From Mycolicibacterium bacteremicum (GTDB taxonomy: Bacteria > Actinomycetota > Actinomycetes > Mycobacteriales > Mycobacteriaceae): a stretch of DNA of 50,420 bases. The position numbers and the translations under genes are program-made. Location: the NCBI RefSeq assembly GCF_002086115.1, contig NZ_MVHJ01000035.1, positions 1 to 50,420 of the forward strand, written 5' to 3'. Position 1 is the first letter of the stretch. Each line of letters starts with the position of its first letter. A model generated the notes under the pieces. It worked only from the letters and a program-made list of their open reading frames with translations. It had not been told where the DNA came from and made no database searches. Below, piece by piece: positions 8,455 through 16,750 of the stretch.

Positions 8455-8469
8455 GCGCCACCATCCCGG

Positions 8470-8527
8470 CGAGCGTGCGTGTCTGCGGGCAACACGCCAG
8501 CTGAAAAGACGAGTCTGCGCACGCTCG
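8470..8527. repeat. Intergenic inverted repeat between cobO and cobB
   Basis: CGAGCGTGCG (8470-8479) and its exact reverse complement CGCACGCTCG (8518-8527) bracket a 38-base interior. GTCTGCG also recurs directly at 8481-8487 and 8513-8519. It fills nearly the whole gap between the cobO stop and the cobB start. The arrangement resembles the small palindromic intergenic repeats scattered in fast-growing mycobacterial genomes. That is from memory; copy number could not be tested. Confidence 0.5.
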
Positions 8528-9142
8528 TCACCACTCGATACCCCGCTGACCCTTGCGGCCGGCATCCATCGGGTGCTTGATCTTGGTCATCTCGGTCACC
8601 AGGTCGGCGGCGTCGATGAGGGCTTGGGGCGCATCCCGTCCGGTGATCACCACATGCTGGCGGCCGGGCCGGTTGCGCAGCACCTCGACCACCTCATCGA
8701 CATCGACCCAGCCCCACTTGAGTGGATAGGTGAACTCGTCGAGGACGTAGAAGTCGTGGCTCTGCTCGGCGATCCGGCGGCTGATCTCGGCCCAGCCGTC
8801 GCGCGCGGTCTCGGCGTGGTCGACCTCGGAACCCTGCTTGCGCGTCCACGACCAGCCCGAGCCCATCTTGTGCCACTGCACCGGGCCGCCGGCGCCGTGC
8901 TCGTCGTGCAACTTGCCGAGCTCCCGAAAGACGCTCTCCTCGCCCACTTTCCATTTCGCGCTCTTGACGAACTGGAACACCGCGACGTCGAAACCCTGAT
9001 TCCACGCCCGCAGCGCCATCCCGAACGCGGCGGTCGACTTGCCCTTGCCGGGCCCGGTGTGCACGGCCAGCAACGGCGCATTGCGGCGCGCCTTGGTGGT
9101 CAGTCCGTCATCGGGCACGGTCAGCGGTTGTCCCTGTGGCAT
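8528..9142 (-). CDS. cobO: Cob(I)yrinic acid a,c-diamide adenosyltransferase
   Basis: This 204-residue CobA/BtuR/CobO-family enzyme transfers the adenosyl group of ATP to the Co(I) corrinoid. The variant P-loop GPGKGKST (residues 30-37) lies in the family motif HTGPGKGKSTAAFG. Downstream are FVKSAKWKVGEE, LDEFTYPLKWGW (Walker-B-like) and VVITGRDAP, all typical. Length is normal for CobO. The ATG follows the chelatase stop by 8 bases, indicating cotranscription. It fits between ring metallation/amidation steps and the later cobQ reaction, which is encoded 15 kb away in this window. Confidence 0.95.
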   Translation of the reverse strand: MPQGQPLTVPDDGLTTKARRNAPLLAVHTGPGKGKSTAAFGMALRAWNQGFDVAVFQFVKSAKWKVGEESVFRELGKLHDEHGAGGPVQWHKMGSGWSWTRKQGSEVDHAETARDGWAEISRRIAEQSHDFYVLDEFTYPLKWGWVDVDEVVEVLRNRPGRQHVVITGRDAPQALIDAADLVTEMTKIKHPMDAGRKGQRGIEW

Positions 9143-9150
9143 CAGGCCTC

Positions 9151-11019
9151 CTATGCCGCGGTCTTGACCAGCGAGGTGAGCTCACCGGCCTGCAGGTGCG
9201 CGAGCCGAACCGCCGGAGCCTCCAGCTGGCGGGCCAGCTCCTCGGCCAAACCCAGTCGCACGAAGGATGTCTCGCAATCCACCACGACGGCGGCGGCCCC
9301 CTCGGCAACCAGCATCCGGGCCGCGGCGCGGGTCCTGCCCAGCGGATCGGGTCCCCCGGTGGCCCGGCCGTCGGTCAGCACCACCACCAGCGGACGCCGC
9401 GCACGGTCGCGCGCCTTCTCGCGCACCACCACATCGCGGGCGGCCAACAGTCCCTGCGCCAGCGGCGTCTTGCCGCCGGTGTCGAAGCGCGCCAACCGGC
9501 GGCCGGCGATGTACACCGATGAGGTCGGCGGCAGCAGCACATCGGCCTGCTGCCCACGGAAGGTGATCACCGCCACCTTGTCGCGGCGCTGGTAGGCGTC
9601 GCGCAGCAGGGACAGCGCGGCACCGCCGACGGCCGACATCCGGTCCCGGGCCGCCATCGACCCGGACGCGTCGACCACGAAGATGACCAGATTGCCCTCG
9701 CGGCCCTCGCGTACCGCGCGCCGCACATCATCGGGTTGTACCCGCGGCCGGCCCGGCGTGCGCTGGTTGTTCACCGCGGCCAGCAGCGTCGCGAAGACGT
9801 GCGTGCCGTGGCCCTCGCCGGGCACCTCGGTCGATCCCACGGTGCTGCCGGTGCGATTACGGGCCCGCGACCGCCTGCCCGGTGCGCCCTCGCCGACCCC
9901 CGGTACCACCAGTGCCTTGGTCCGGAAGGTGGCCGACGGCGGCGCGCTGGACCGGGTCGGCGGCGGCGCGACCTTCTGCTGTTGCGAGTTCTCCGCCGAA
10001 TCACCCTGCGGCGCCGAACCTTCGGTGGTGGCATCCGATCCCCCGCCACCACCCGGCGGTTCGGGATCGGGCTCGGGCTCCTCGGGTGGCTCGGCGGTCT
10101 GCGACAGCGCATCGTCGAGGCGCTCGGGATCCAGTCCGGGATCGTCAAAGGGATCACGGCGACGCCGGTGCGGCAGCGCCAGTTCGGCGGCGACCCGGAT
10201 GTCCTCTTCCGCCACGACCGCCGACCCGCGCCAGGCGGCGTGCGCGACGGCGGTGCGGGCCAGCACCAGATCGGCGCGCATACCGTCGACGTCGAAGGCC
10301 GCGCACAGCGCTGCGATCCGGCGTAATTCGTTGTCGCCCAACACCACATCGGCCAGCGCGGCGCGGGCCTCGGCGATCCGGCGGGCGAGTTCGGCGTCGG
10401 CCTCGGCATGGCGGGCGGCGAACGCGGCCGGATCCGCCTCGTAGGCCAGTCGCGACCGGATCACCTCGACGCGGGTGTCGACGTCGCGGGAGGCCGCCAC
10501 ATCCACCGTCAGGCCGAACCGGTCCAGCAGCTGCGGGCGCAGCTCGCCCTCCTCGGGATTCATCGTGCCGATCAGGACGAACCGGGCGTCGTGTGAGTGC
10601 GACACCCCGTCCCGTTCGATGTGCACCCGGCCCATCGCGGCGGCATCGAGCAGCACGTCGACCAGATGGTCGTGCAACAGGTTGACCTCGTCGACGTACA
10701 GCACGCCGCCGTGCGCGCGGGCCAGCAGACCGGGTGAGAAGGCGTGTTCGCCCTCGCGCAGCACCTTCTGCAGATCCAACGAGCCCACCACCCGGTCCTC
10801 GGTGGCGCCGATCGGCAACTCGACCAGCCGGGCATCCTCGTCGACGTGCGCCAGCACCGCGGCCAGCGCCCGCACCGCAGTCGATTTCGCGGTGCCCTTC
10901 TCGCCGCGGATCAGCACCCCGCCGATGTCGGGACGCACCGCGCACAGCACCAGCGCCAGGCGAAGCCGGTCGTGCCCGACCAGCGCGGAGAACGGGAAGT
11001 GCGCTGTCGCCGAGGTCAT
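9151..11019 (-). CDS. Fused AAA+/VWA magnesium/cobalt chelatase subunit (ChlI-ChlD type)
   Basis: This 622-residue protein has an N-terminal AAA+ ATPase of the ChlI/BchI type: Walker A GEKGTAKST at residues 39-47, Walker B-like GVLYVDEVNLL and GTMNPEEGELRPQLLDRFGL. A low-complexity acidic/Pro/Gly linker follows at about 310-400. The C-terminal von Willebrand A domain has a MIDAS set DASGS at 450-454, a Thr in FDTGGKTPL near 514 and D550 in VLTDGRA. Such proteins power metal insertion into tetrapyrroles by a separate large subunit (ChlH/CobN). With cobO, cobB and cysG adjacent, cobalt chelation for B12 is the likely role. The catalytic subunit is not in this window. Its ATG overlaps the preceding GNAT stop by four bases (ATGA). 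Confidence 0.88.
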   Translation of the reverse strand: MTSATAHFPFSALVGHDRLRLALVLCAVRPDIGGVLIRGEKGTAKSTAVRALAAVLAHVDEDARLVELPIGATEDRVVGSLDLQKVLREGEHAFSPGLLARAHGGVLYVDEVNLLHDHLVDVLLDAAAMGRVHIERDGVSHSHDARFVLIGTMNPEEGELRPQLLDRFGLTVDVAASRDVDTRVEVIRSRLAYEADPAAFAARHAEADAELARRIAEARAALADVVLGDNELRRIAALCAAFDVDGMRADLVLARTAVAHAAWRGSAVVAEEDIRVAAELALPHRRRRDPFDDPGLDPERLDDALSQTAEPPEEPEPDPEPPGGGGGSDATTEGSAPQGDSAENSQQQKVAPPPTRSSAPPSATFRTKALVVPGVGEGAPGRRSRARNRTGSTVGSTEVPGEGHGTHVFATLLAAVNNQRTPGRPRVQPDDVRRAVREGREGNLVIFVVDASGSMAARDRMSAVGGAALSLLRDAYQRRDKVAVITFRGQQADVLLPPTSSVYIAGRRLARFDTGGKTPLAQGLLAARDVVVREKARDRARRPLVVVLTDGRATGGPDPLGRTRAAARMLVAEGAAAVVVDCETSFVRLGLAEELARQLEAPAVRLAHLQAGELTSLVKTAA

Positions 11020-11477
11020 TGCGCCCCCGAGGCGGGCCGCACCATCGCGATGTGCGGGATCCCGTCCTCGATGAATTCCTCACCCTCGGGCAGGAATCCG
11101 TGCGCGGCATACATGTCCTGCAGATAGGTCTGCGCATCGATCCGGCACGGGTAGGTGCCCACCTCGGCCAGCGCGGCCTGCATCAGCCGGGCGGTGTGCC
11201 CGCGACCGCGGTCGCTGCGTTTGGTGCAGACCCGACCGATCCGGAACACCTTCTCCCCACCGGGATGCTCCTCCATCAGTCGCAGGGTCGAGATCACCTG
11301 TCCGTCCTCGCCTTCGAGCCAGAAGTGCCGGGTCTCGGCGAGCAGATCACGTCCGTCGAGTTCCGGGTAGGGGCACGCCTGTTCGACGACGAACACCTCG
11401 ACGCGCAGCTTGAGCAGCTCGTAGAGGGTCGCGGCGTCGAGATCCTTGGCCCAGTTGCGGCGCAGTGCGACGGTCAT
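11016..11477 (-). CDS. GNAT-family N-acetyltransferase (ElaA-like), Rv2851c-like
   Basis: This is a 153-residue single GNAT domain. Visible elements are LYELLKLRVEVFVVEQ at the N-terminus, typical of ElaA-like members. The acetyl-CoA loop is RIGRVCTKRSDRGRGHTARLM (R/Q-x-x-G-x-G/A region), and YAAHGFLPEGEEFIEDGIPH sits at the C-terminal strand. ATG at 11475-11477 is favoured because it starts MTVALRR, 13 bases after the mqo stop. The longer frame overlaps mqo. Substrate unknown. The stop overlaps the chelatase start, so the two are coupled. Confidence 0.8.
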   Translation of the reverse strand: MTVALRRNWAKDLDAATLYELLKLRVEVFVVEQACPYPELDGRDLLAETRHFWLEGEDGQVISTLRLMEEHPGGEKVFRIGRVCTKRSDRGRGHTARLMQAALAEVGTYPCRIDAQTYLQDMYAAHGFLPEGEEFIEDGIPHIAMVRPASGAQ

Positions 11478-11490
11478 GACGACATCACCG

Positions 11491-12984
11491 TCATACGGGG
11501 GCGGGCGCATCCAGCTTGAGCACCTTGGTGCCGTGATCCCAGATCTCACGGAACAGTGCCGGCTCCCCGGAGAGCTTGGTGCCCAACGACGGCACCATCT
11601 CCTTGAGCTTGGGCAGCCAGGCCTGATAACGGTCGGCGAAGCAGCGTTCCATCACCTCGAGCATGGCCGGCACCGCCGTCGACGCGCCCGGGGAGGCGCC
11701 GAGCAGACCGGCAATGCTGCCGTCGGCCGCGGTGAGCACGGTGGTGCCGAATTCCAGCACGCCGCCGGCACCCTTGCGCCGGATCACCTGCACGCGCTGC
11801 CCGGCGATGTCGAGTTCCCAATCGGAATCCTGTGCGCTCGGGGCGAATTCGCGTAGCGCATCGACCCGGTCGCCCTCGCTGAGCAGCAGCTGCCCGATCA
11901 GGTACTTCAGCAGGCTCATCTCGGTGAGGCCGACGCCGAGCATGGACGCCAGGTTGTTGGGCTTGACCGACAGCGGCAGATCGGTGACCTTGCCCTGCTT
12001 GAGGAATTTCGGTGACCAGCCGGCGAACGGACCGAACAGCAGGTAGGACTTGCCGTTGATCACCCGGGTGTCCAGGTGCGGCACCGACATCGGCGGCGCG
12101 CCCAGCGGCGGTGCGCCGTAGACCTTGGCCTGATGCCTGCTGGTCAGCTCCGGGTTGGCCGTACGCAGCCACTGGCCGCCCACCGGGAAACCGCCGAAAC
12201 CCTTGGCCTCCGGGATGCCGGCCTTCTGCAGCAGCGGCAGTGCCCCGCCGCCGGCGCCGACGAACACGAACTTGGCCTTGATCTTGTGCTTGGCCCGCGA
12301 CCGCCGGTTGACGACCTTGACCGTCCAGCCACCGTCGGAGTCCTTGCTCAGGTCCCGCACGTCGTGGCCGAACAGTGTGGTCATGCCCTGGCCCGCGGTG
12401 TAGCCGATGAGCTGGCGGGACAGCGAACCGAAGTCGACGTCGGTGCCCGACTGGGTCCAGTTCAGCGCGACCGGCTCGGCGAACGTGCGCTTGTCCGCCA
12501 TGAACGGCAGCCGGCGGGCGAACTCGTCGGTGTCGTCGATGTACTCCATGCTCTCGAAGAGCGGGTTGGTCACCAGCGCGTTGTAGCGGGCGCGCAGGTA
12601 CTTGGTGTTCTCGGCGCCCTCGACGAAGCTGACGTGCGGGATGGGGTTCAGGAAGTTGCGCACGTCGGGCAGCACGCCGTTGGACACGGCGTAGGTCCAG
12701 AACTGGCGGGACACCTGGAACTGCTCGTTGACGTTGACGGCCTTGGCGATGTCGATCGTGCCATCGGCCTTCTGCGGCGTGTAGTTGAGCTCACACAGCG
12801 CCGAATGCCCGGTACCCGCGTTGTTCCACGGGTCGCTGCTCTCGGCGGCCGCGCCGTCGAGGCGCTCGATCAGGGTGATCGACCAATTCGGTTCCAGCAG
12901 GCGCAGCAGCGCACCCAGGGTGGCGCTCATGATGCCGGCGCCGACGAGCACCACGTCCGTCTTCACTGTCTTCGGGTCAGACAC
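11491..12984 (-). CDS. mqo: Malate:quinone oxidoreductase
   Basis: This 497-residue FAD-dependent enzyme oxidises L-malate to oxaloacetate and passes electrons to the quinone pool at the inner face of the membrane. It supplements or replaces malate dehydrogenase. The N-terminal dinucleotide fold is VLVGAGIMSATLGALL (about residues 12-27). WNNAGTGHSALCELNYTP, GGFPVGGQWLR and the C-terminal GASPGASTAVPAMLEVMERCF are strong Mqo family stretches. No transmembrane segment is present, as expected for a peripheral membrane protein. It opens the minus-strand run leading into the corrinoid genes and is divergent from the next hydrolase. Confidence 0.96.
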   Translation of the reverse strand: MSDPKTVKTDVVLVGAGIMSATLGALLRLLEPNWSITLIERLDGAAAESSDPWNNAGTGHSALCELNYTPQKADGTIDIAKAVNVNEQFQVSRQFWTYAVSNGVLPDVRNFLNPIPHVSFVEGAENTKYLRARYNALVTNPLFESMEYIDDTDEFARRLPFMADKRTFAEPVALNWTQSGTDVDFGSLSRQLIGYTAGQGMTTLFGHDVRDLSKDSDGGWTVKVVNRRSRAKHKIKAKFVFVGAGGGALPLLQKAGIPEAKGFGGFPVGGQWLRTANPELTSRHQAKVYGAPPLGAPPMSVPHLDTRVINGKSYLLFGPFAGWSPKFLKQGKVTDLPLSVKPNNLASMLGVGLTEMSLLKYLIGQLLLSEGDRVDALREFAPSAQDSDWELDIAGQRVQVIRRKGAGGVLEFGTTVLTAADGSIAGLLGASPGASTAVPAMLEVMERCFADRYQAWLPKLKEMVPSLGTKLSGEPALFREIWDHGTKVLKLDAPAPV

Positions 12985-13073
12985 GCCCTCAAGGTTATCG
13001 TCGCCAGGCCCCGTCGCTTCGCTCGGCCCCGCTCCGTCAACCGGCAGGCCATCCGGTCACTAGAGTGGCAGTC

Positions 13074-14066
13074 GTGACCGGCTGGGAGCCCGATGTCTTG
13101 CCAGGCTATTGGCAGCAGCCGCTGGCCCTCGGCCCCGATCCCGACGGCGAGGGCGAGCTGGTGGCCACGCTGGTGGCCCGGGGCCGTCCGCAACCACGCC
13201 CGGACCGGGCGGTGCTGGTGGTGCACGGGTACACCGACTACTTCTTCCACACCGAACTGGCCGACCACTTCGCCGAGCGCGGGTTCGCCTGCTACGCCCT
13301 GGACCTGCCCAAGTGCGGTCGTTCCCGCCGCGACGGCCAGACCCCGCATTTCACCTCGAATCTGGCGCATTACGACGCGGCGCTGCAGTCGGCCCTGGAC
13401 GTCGTGGACGCACACGAGGTGCTGATCTACGGACATTCGGCGGGCGGGCTGATCGTGTCGCTGTGGCTGGACCGGCTGCGCCGCCGCGGCGCCACCGGGC
13501 CGGTCACCGGGCTGGTGCTCAACAGCCCGTTCCTCGACCTGCACGGGCCGGCGATCCTGCGCACCCCGCCCACCTCGGCCGCGTTGATCGCGCTGGCGCG
13601 GGTGCGCAAGATGACGGTGATCCGCAAACCGACCCCCGGCGGCTACGGCACCACCCTGCACCGCGACTTCACCGGCGAGTTCGACTACAACCTGGACTGG
13701 AAACCGGTGGGCGGCTTCCCGGTGACCTTCGGCTGGATCAATGCCATCCGGCGCGGTCAGAAGCAGCTGCACCGCGGACTCGACGTCGGGGTGCCGAGCC
13801 TGATCCTGCGCTCGGATCGCAGCGTCGCCGAGGCGGGTGATCCCGACCTGATCCACCGCGGTGACGCGGTCCTCGACGTCACCCAGATCGCGCGCTGGGC
13901 CGGCTGCATCGGCAACCGGCTCACCGTGGTGCCCGTCACCGACGCCAAACACGATGTCTTCCTGTCCCTGCCCGAACCCCGGGCCGCGGCCTACCGCGAA
14001 TTGGACATCTGGCTGGACGGGTATCGGAGAACCGGGACATCATCGACCACACCACATTCCGGATAG
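13074..14066 (+). CDS. Alpha/beta hydrolase (serine aminopeptidase S33 / lysophospholipase-like), Rv2854-like
   Basis: This is a 330-residue predicted serine hydrolase. Core motifs are VLVVHGYTDYF (oxyanion loop, ~residues 47-57) and the nucleophile elbow YGHSAGG (Ser122). A late Asp/His pair around TDAKHDVFLS includes the likely catalytic His. It resembles the monoglyceride-lipase/lysophospholipase branch, so a lipid ester substrate is plausible but unproven. Two in-frame GTG codons (13065 and 13074) are possible. The second is preferred because AGAG lies eight bases upstream. It ends seven bases before mtr on the same strand, so the two are probably cotranscribed. Confidence 0.82.
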   Translation: MTGWEPDVLPGYWQQPLALGPDPDGEGELVATLVARGRPQPRPDRAVLVVHGYTDYFFHTELADHFAERGFACYALDLPKCGRSRRDGQTPHFTSNLAHYDAALQSALDVVDAHEVLIYGHSAGGLIVSLWLDRLRRRGATGPVTGLVLNSPFLDLHGPAILRTPPTSAALIALARVRKMTVIRKPTPGGYGTTLHRDFTGEFDYNLDWKPVGGFPVTFGWINAIRRGQKQLHRGLDVGVPSLILRSDRSVAEAGDPDLIHRGDAVLDVTQIARWAGCIGNRLTVVPVTDAKHDVFLSLPEPRAAAYRELDIWLDGYRRTGTSSTTPHSG

Positions 14067-14073
14067 GACGCAG

Positions 14074-15468
14074 ATGCAGCATTACGACCTGACCATCATC
14101 GGCACGGGTTCGGGAAACAGCATCCCCGACCCGGGGTTCGACCCCCGCTACGCCGATATGCGGATCGCGATCTGCGAGCAGGGCAGGTTCGGCGGCACCT
14201 GCCTCAACGTCGGCTGCATCCCGACCAAGATGTTCGTCTACGCCGCCGAGGTCGCCGAGACGATCAAGGAGAGCTCGACCTTCGGCGTCGACGCCCACGT
14301 CGACAAGGTGCGCTGGCCCGACATCGTGTCGCGGATCTTCGGTCGGATCGACCCGATAGCCAACGGGGGCGAGGCCTACAAGCGCAGTCTGCCCAATATC
14401 GACGTCTACGGCAGCCACACCCGGTTCAGCGGGGTCGCCGACGGCCGCTACACGTTGCGCACCGAGGATGGCGCCGAGTTCAGCTCTGATCAGGTGGTGA
14501 TCGCCGCCGGCGCCCGAGCGGTGATCCCGCCGGCCATCACCGAATGCGGTGTGCAGTACTACACCAGCGACAACATCATGCGGATCAGTGCACTGCCGGA
14601 GCACCTGGTGATCGTCGGCGGCGGATTCGTGGCCGCCGAGTTCGCGCACGTGTTCTCCTCCCTCGGGGTGAAGGTCACCATCGTGGTGCGCGGACCGGGA
14701 CTGTTGACCCACTGCGATGAGACGCTGTGCCACCGATTCACCGACCTGGCCGCACAGAAATGGGATCTGCGCACCCATGTCAACGTCATCGGCTCCCGGC
14801 CGACCGACGGCGACGGTGTCGTGCTCGAACTCGATGACGGCTCCGAGCTGGTCGGCGACATGCTGCTGGTGGCCACCGGCCGCAAACCCAACGGTGACCT
14901 GCTGGACGCCGAGCGGGCCGGCGTCCAGGTCGACAACGGCATGGTCGTCGTCGACGAATACCAGCGCACCAGCGCGCGCGGGGTCTGGGCCCTGGGCGAC
15001 GTGTCCTCGGACTATCAACTCAAGCACGTGGCCAATCACGAGATGCGGGTGGTGCGGCACAACCTGCTGCGCGACTGGGATGACACCGCGGCCATGGTGG
15101 CCAGCGACCACCGGTACGTGCCGTCGGCGGTGTTCACCGACCCGCAGATCGCCACCGTCGGGCTCACCGAGGCCGAGGCCCGCGAGGCCGGTCACGACAT
15201 CATCGTCAAGGTGCAGAACTACGGTGACACCGCCTACGGCTGGGCGATGGAGGACACCACGGGTATCGCCAAGCTGATCGGTGACCGGGCCACCGGCGCC
15301 ATCCTGGGTGCGCACATCATGGGCCATCAGGCGTCCTCGATCATCCAACCGCTGATCCAGGCGATCAGCTTCGGTCAGACCGCCAAAGAGGTTGCCACCG
15401 GCCAATACTGGATCCACCCGGCATTGCCCGAGGTCATCGAGAACGCCCTGCTCGGCCTGGTGGAATGA
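14074..15468 (+). CDS. mtr: Mycothione (mycothiol disulfide) reductase
   Basis: This 464-residue flavoprotein disulfide reductase keeps mycothiol reduced with NADPH, the actinomycete counterpart of glutathione reductase. FAD binding is shown by IIGTGSGNS near residue 10. The redox-active disulfide is GGTCLNVGC (Cys43 and Cys48). The NADPH fold is VIVGGGFVAAEFAHVFSSLG. The C-terminal dimerisation domain ends with HPALPEVIENALLG, giving the catalytic His448 with its Glu partner. The GTGSGNS opening and overall length match mycobacterial Mtr. The ATG at 14074 follows a GGATAGGACG leader. It is convergent with the methyltransferase gene, with one base between stops. Confidence 0.95.
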   Translation: MQHYDLTIIGTGSGNSIPDPGFDPRYADMRIAICEQGRFGGTCLNVGCIPTKMFVYAAEVAETIKESSTFGVDAHVDKVRWPDIVSRIFGRIDPIANGGEAYKRSLPNIDVYGSHTRFSGVADGRYTLRTEDGAEFSSDQVVIAAGARAVIPPAITECGVQYYTSDNIMRISALPEHLVIVGGGFVAAEFAHVFSSLGVKVTIVVRGPGLLTHCDETLCHRFTDLAAQKWDLRTHVNVIGSRPTDGDGVVLELDDGSELVGDMLLVATGRKPNGDLLDAERAGVQVDNGMVVVDEYQRTSARGVWALGDVSSDYQLKHVANHEMRVVRHNLLRDWDDTAAMVASDHRYVPSAVFTDPQIATVGLTEAEAREAGHDIIVKVQNYGDTAYGWAMEDTTGIAKLIGDRATGAILGAHIMGHQASSIIQPLIQAISFGQTAKEVATGQYWIHPALPEVIENALLGLVE

Positions 15469-15469
15469 G

Positions 15470-16300
15470 TCAGCGCCTGGTCGCGGTCACCACCAGGTAC
15501 TCGGCCTCCCACCGGCCGTCGCGTCGGGTGCCGGCCAAATAGTCCAGGAACGCTTGATCCAACGCCGCGGTCTGCTCGGGTTTGTCGGCGTTGAAGGCGT
15601 AGGCCGCGATGGTGGGCCCGTAGTTGCGCTTCCAGTACTCGCGGAACTCCAACGGATCGGTGCAACGGTCCAGCAGGACCGTCTGTCGGTGCATGGCCAG
15701 ATCCTGCACGCGGTCGCCGAACAGTTCGGCGACGTGCACCTCATCACCCCACAGCGGGGGCGGACTCGCCCCGGGCGGCGGGGGCGCCGCATACGGCTTC
15801 ATCGTCGCGAACAGCCCACCGATGAAACCCGTTGGCGTCCAGTTGATCAAGCCGATCCGGCCACCGGGACGGCACACCCGGACGAGCTCGTCGGCGGCCG
15901 CCCGGTGGTGCGGTGCGAACATCACCCCGACGCAGGACAGCACGATGTCGAAGGCGTTGTCCGCGAACGGCATCGCTTCGGCGTCGGCCTCCACCCACTC
16001 CAGGTGCACGCCGCGCTCGGCGGCGGCCCGGCGGCCGGCGTCGAACAGTTCCGGGGTGAGGTCGGCGGCGGTGACGACGGCTCCGGCGGCCGCGGCCGGT
16101 ATCGCGGCGTTGCCCGCGCCGGCGGCGACGTCGAGAACCCGGTCCCCGGCGCTCACCCCGCAGGCACGCACCAGTTCGGGGCCGAGGGTGGGGATCAGCT
16201 CGGTGGCGACGGCCACGTAATCGCCGGATGCCCACAGCGCGCGGTGCTTGGCCTTCAGGACGCGGTCGGCGTCGACGGATTGCTGCTCGGTGGTGCTCAT
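15470..16300 (-). CDS. Class I SAM-dependent methyltransferase
   Basis: This is a 276-residue methyltransferase with SAM motif I VLDVAAGAGN (residues 55-64), an acidic post-II region VEADAEAMPF and motif IV DIVLSCVGVMFAPHH. The fold is UbiE/Methyltransf_11-like; substrate is unknown. The ATG at 16298-16300 has an excellent GGGAGGAACC ribosome site, which rules out the longer frame. A perfect 12-base palindrome lies 24 bases upstream, and an ArsR-type regulator gene is the next gene upstream on the same strand. This suggests local control by that regulator. Confidence 0.85.
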   Translation of the reverse strand: MSTTEQQSVDADRVLKAKHRALWASGDYVAVATELIPTLGPELVRACGVSAGDRVLDVAAGAGNAAIPAAAAGAVVTAADLTPELFDAGRRAAAERGVHLEWVEADAEAMPFADNAFDIVLSCVGVMFAPHHRAAADELVRVCRPGGRIGLINWTPTGFIGGLFATMKPYAAPPPPGASPPPLWGDEVHVAELFGDRVQDLAMHRQTVLLDRCTDPLEFREYWKRNYGPTIAAYAFNADKPEQTAALDQAFLDYLAGTRRDGRWEAEYLVVTATRR

Positions 16301-16324
16301 GATGGTTCCTCCCGATGTACCAGC

Positions 16325-16336
16325 TGGATGCATCCA
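16325..16336. promoter_or_regulatory. 12-base palindrome, candidate operator for the methyltransferase gene
   Basis: TGGATGCATCCA is a perfect palindrome in the 87-base gap between the ArsR-type gene and the methyltransferase gene, 24 bases before the methyltransferase ATG. Position and symmetry suit a dimeric regulator, most simply the neighbouring ArsR protein. Binding is inferred only. Confidence 0.45.
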
Positions 16337-16387
16337 TGCTGATCTGCGGGCGATCGGATGTGTCCGAATTGGCAGATTCGGCTCGGG

Positions 16388-16708
16388 TCAGTTGTGACCG
16401 GCGCCGATCCAGTGCAGCAGATCGTGCACGATGTCATCGTCGAGGCGGTAGCTCACCGAACGGCCCACCCGGCTGCTGGTCACCCAACCCTGTCCGCGCA
16501 GCACGCGAAGAGCCTGCGAGACAGCGTTTTCAGAGCGGCCGAGGGCGGCGGCCAGGTCACCGACACAGATACCGGGCACCCGGTGCAGGCTCAGCAGAAT
16601 CTCCAGCCGGTGCGGATCCGACAGCAGGTCGAATCGTCGGGCCCACTCCCCGGTATCGACATCGGACAGGGCCGACGACGCCTTGTGCACCGCCGACGCC
16701 TCGTCCAT
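16388..16708 (-). CDS. ArsR-family winged-helix regulator
   Basis: This 106-residue regulator has a classic ArsR fold: RFDLLSDPHRLEILLSLHRVP (helices 1-2), then a helix-turn-helix VGDLAAALGRSENAVSQALRVLRGQGWV and a wing SSRVGRSVSYRL. No Cys-rich metal site of the ELCVCDL kind is present; the equivalent stretch is GICVGDL with a single Cys. The C-terminal LLHWIGAGH contains two His, which may or may not bind metal. It could therefore respond to a metal, redox or non-metal signal. ATG at 16706-16708 is chosen over an upstream TTG. It lies upstream of the methyltransferase gene, a pairing often seen for ArsR regulators. Confidence 0.85.
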   Translation of the reverse strand: MDEASAVHKASSALSDVDTGEWARRFDLLSDPHRLEILLSLHRVPGICVGDLAAALGRSENAVSQALRVLRGQGWVTSSRVGRSVSYRLDDDIVHDLLHWIGAGHN

Positions 16709-16750
16709 GACAGGCAATCTAGTCCCCGCCGGGAGGGTTCGTCGCGGCGC

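Noticed and set aside
5853..12984. Cobalamin riboswitch controlling the cob genes
   Set aside because: I looked in the available leaders and gaps for a B12-box-like element and found none; gaps are 8-73 bases, too short for the ~200-base aptamer.
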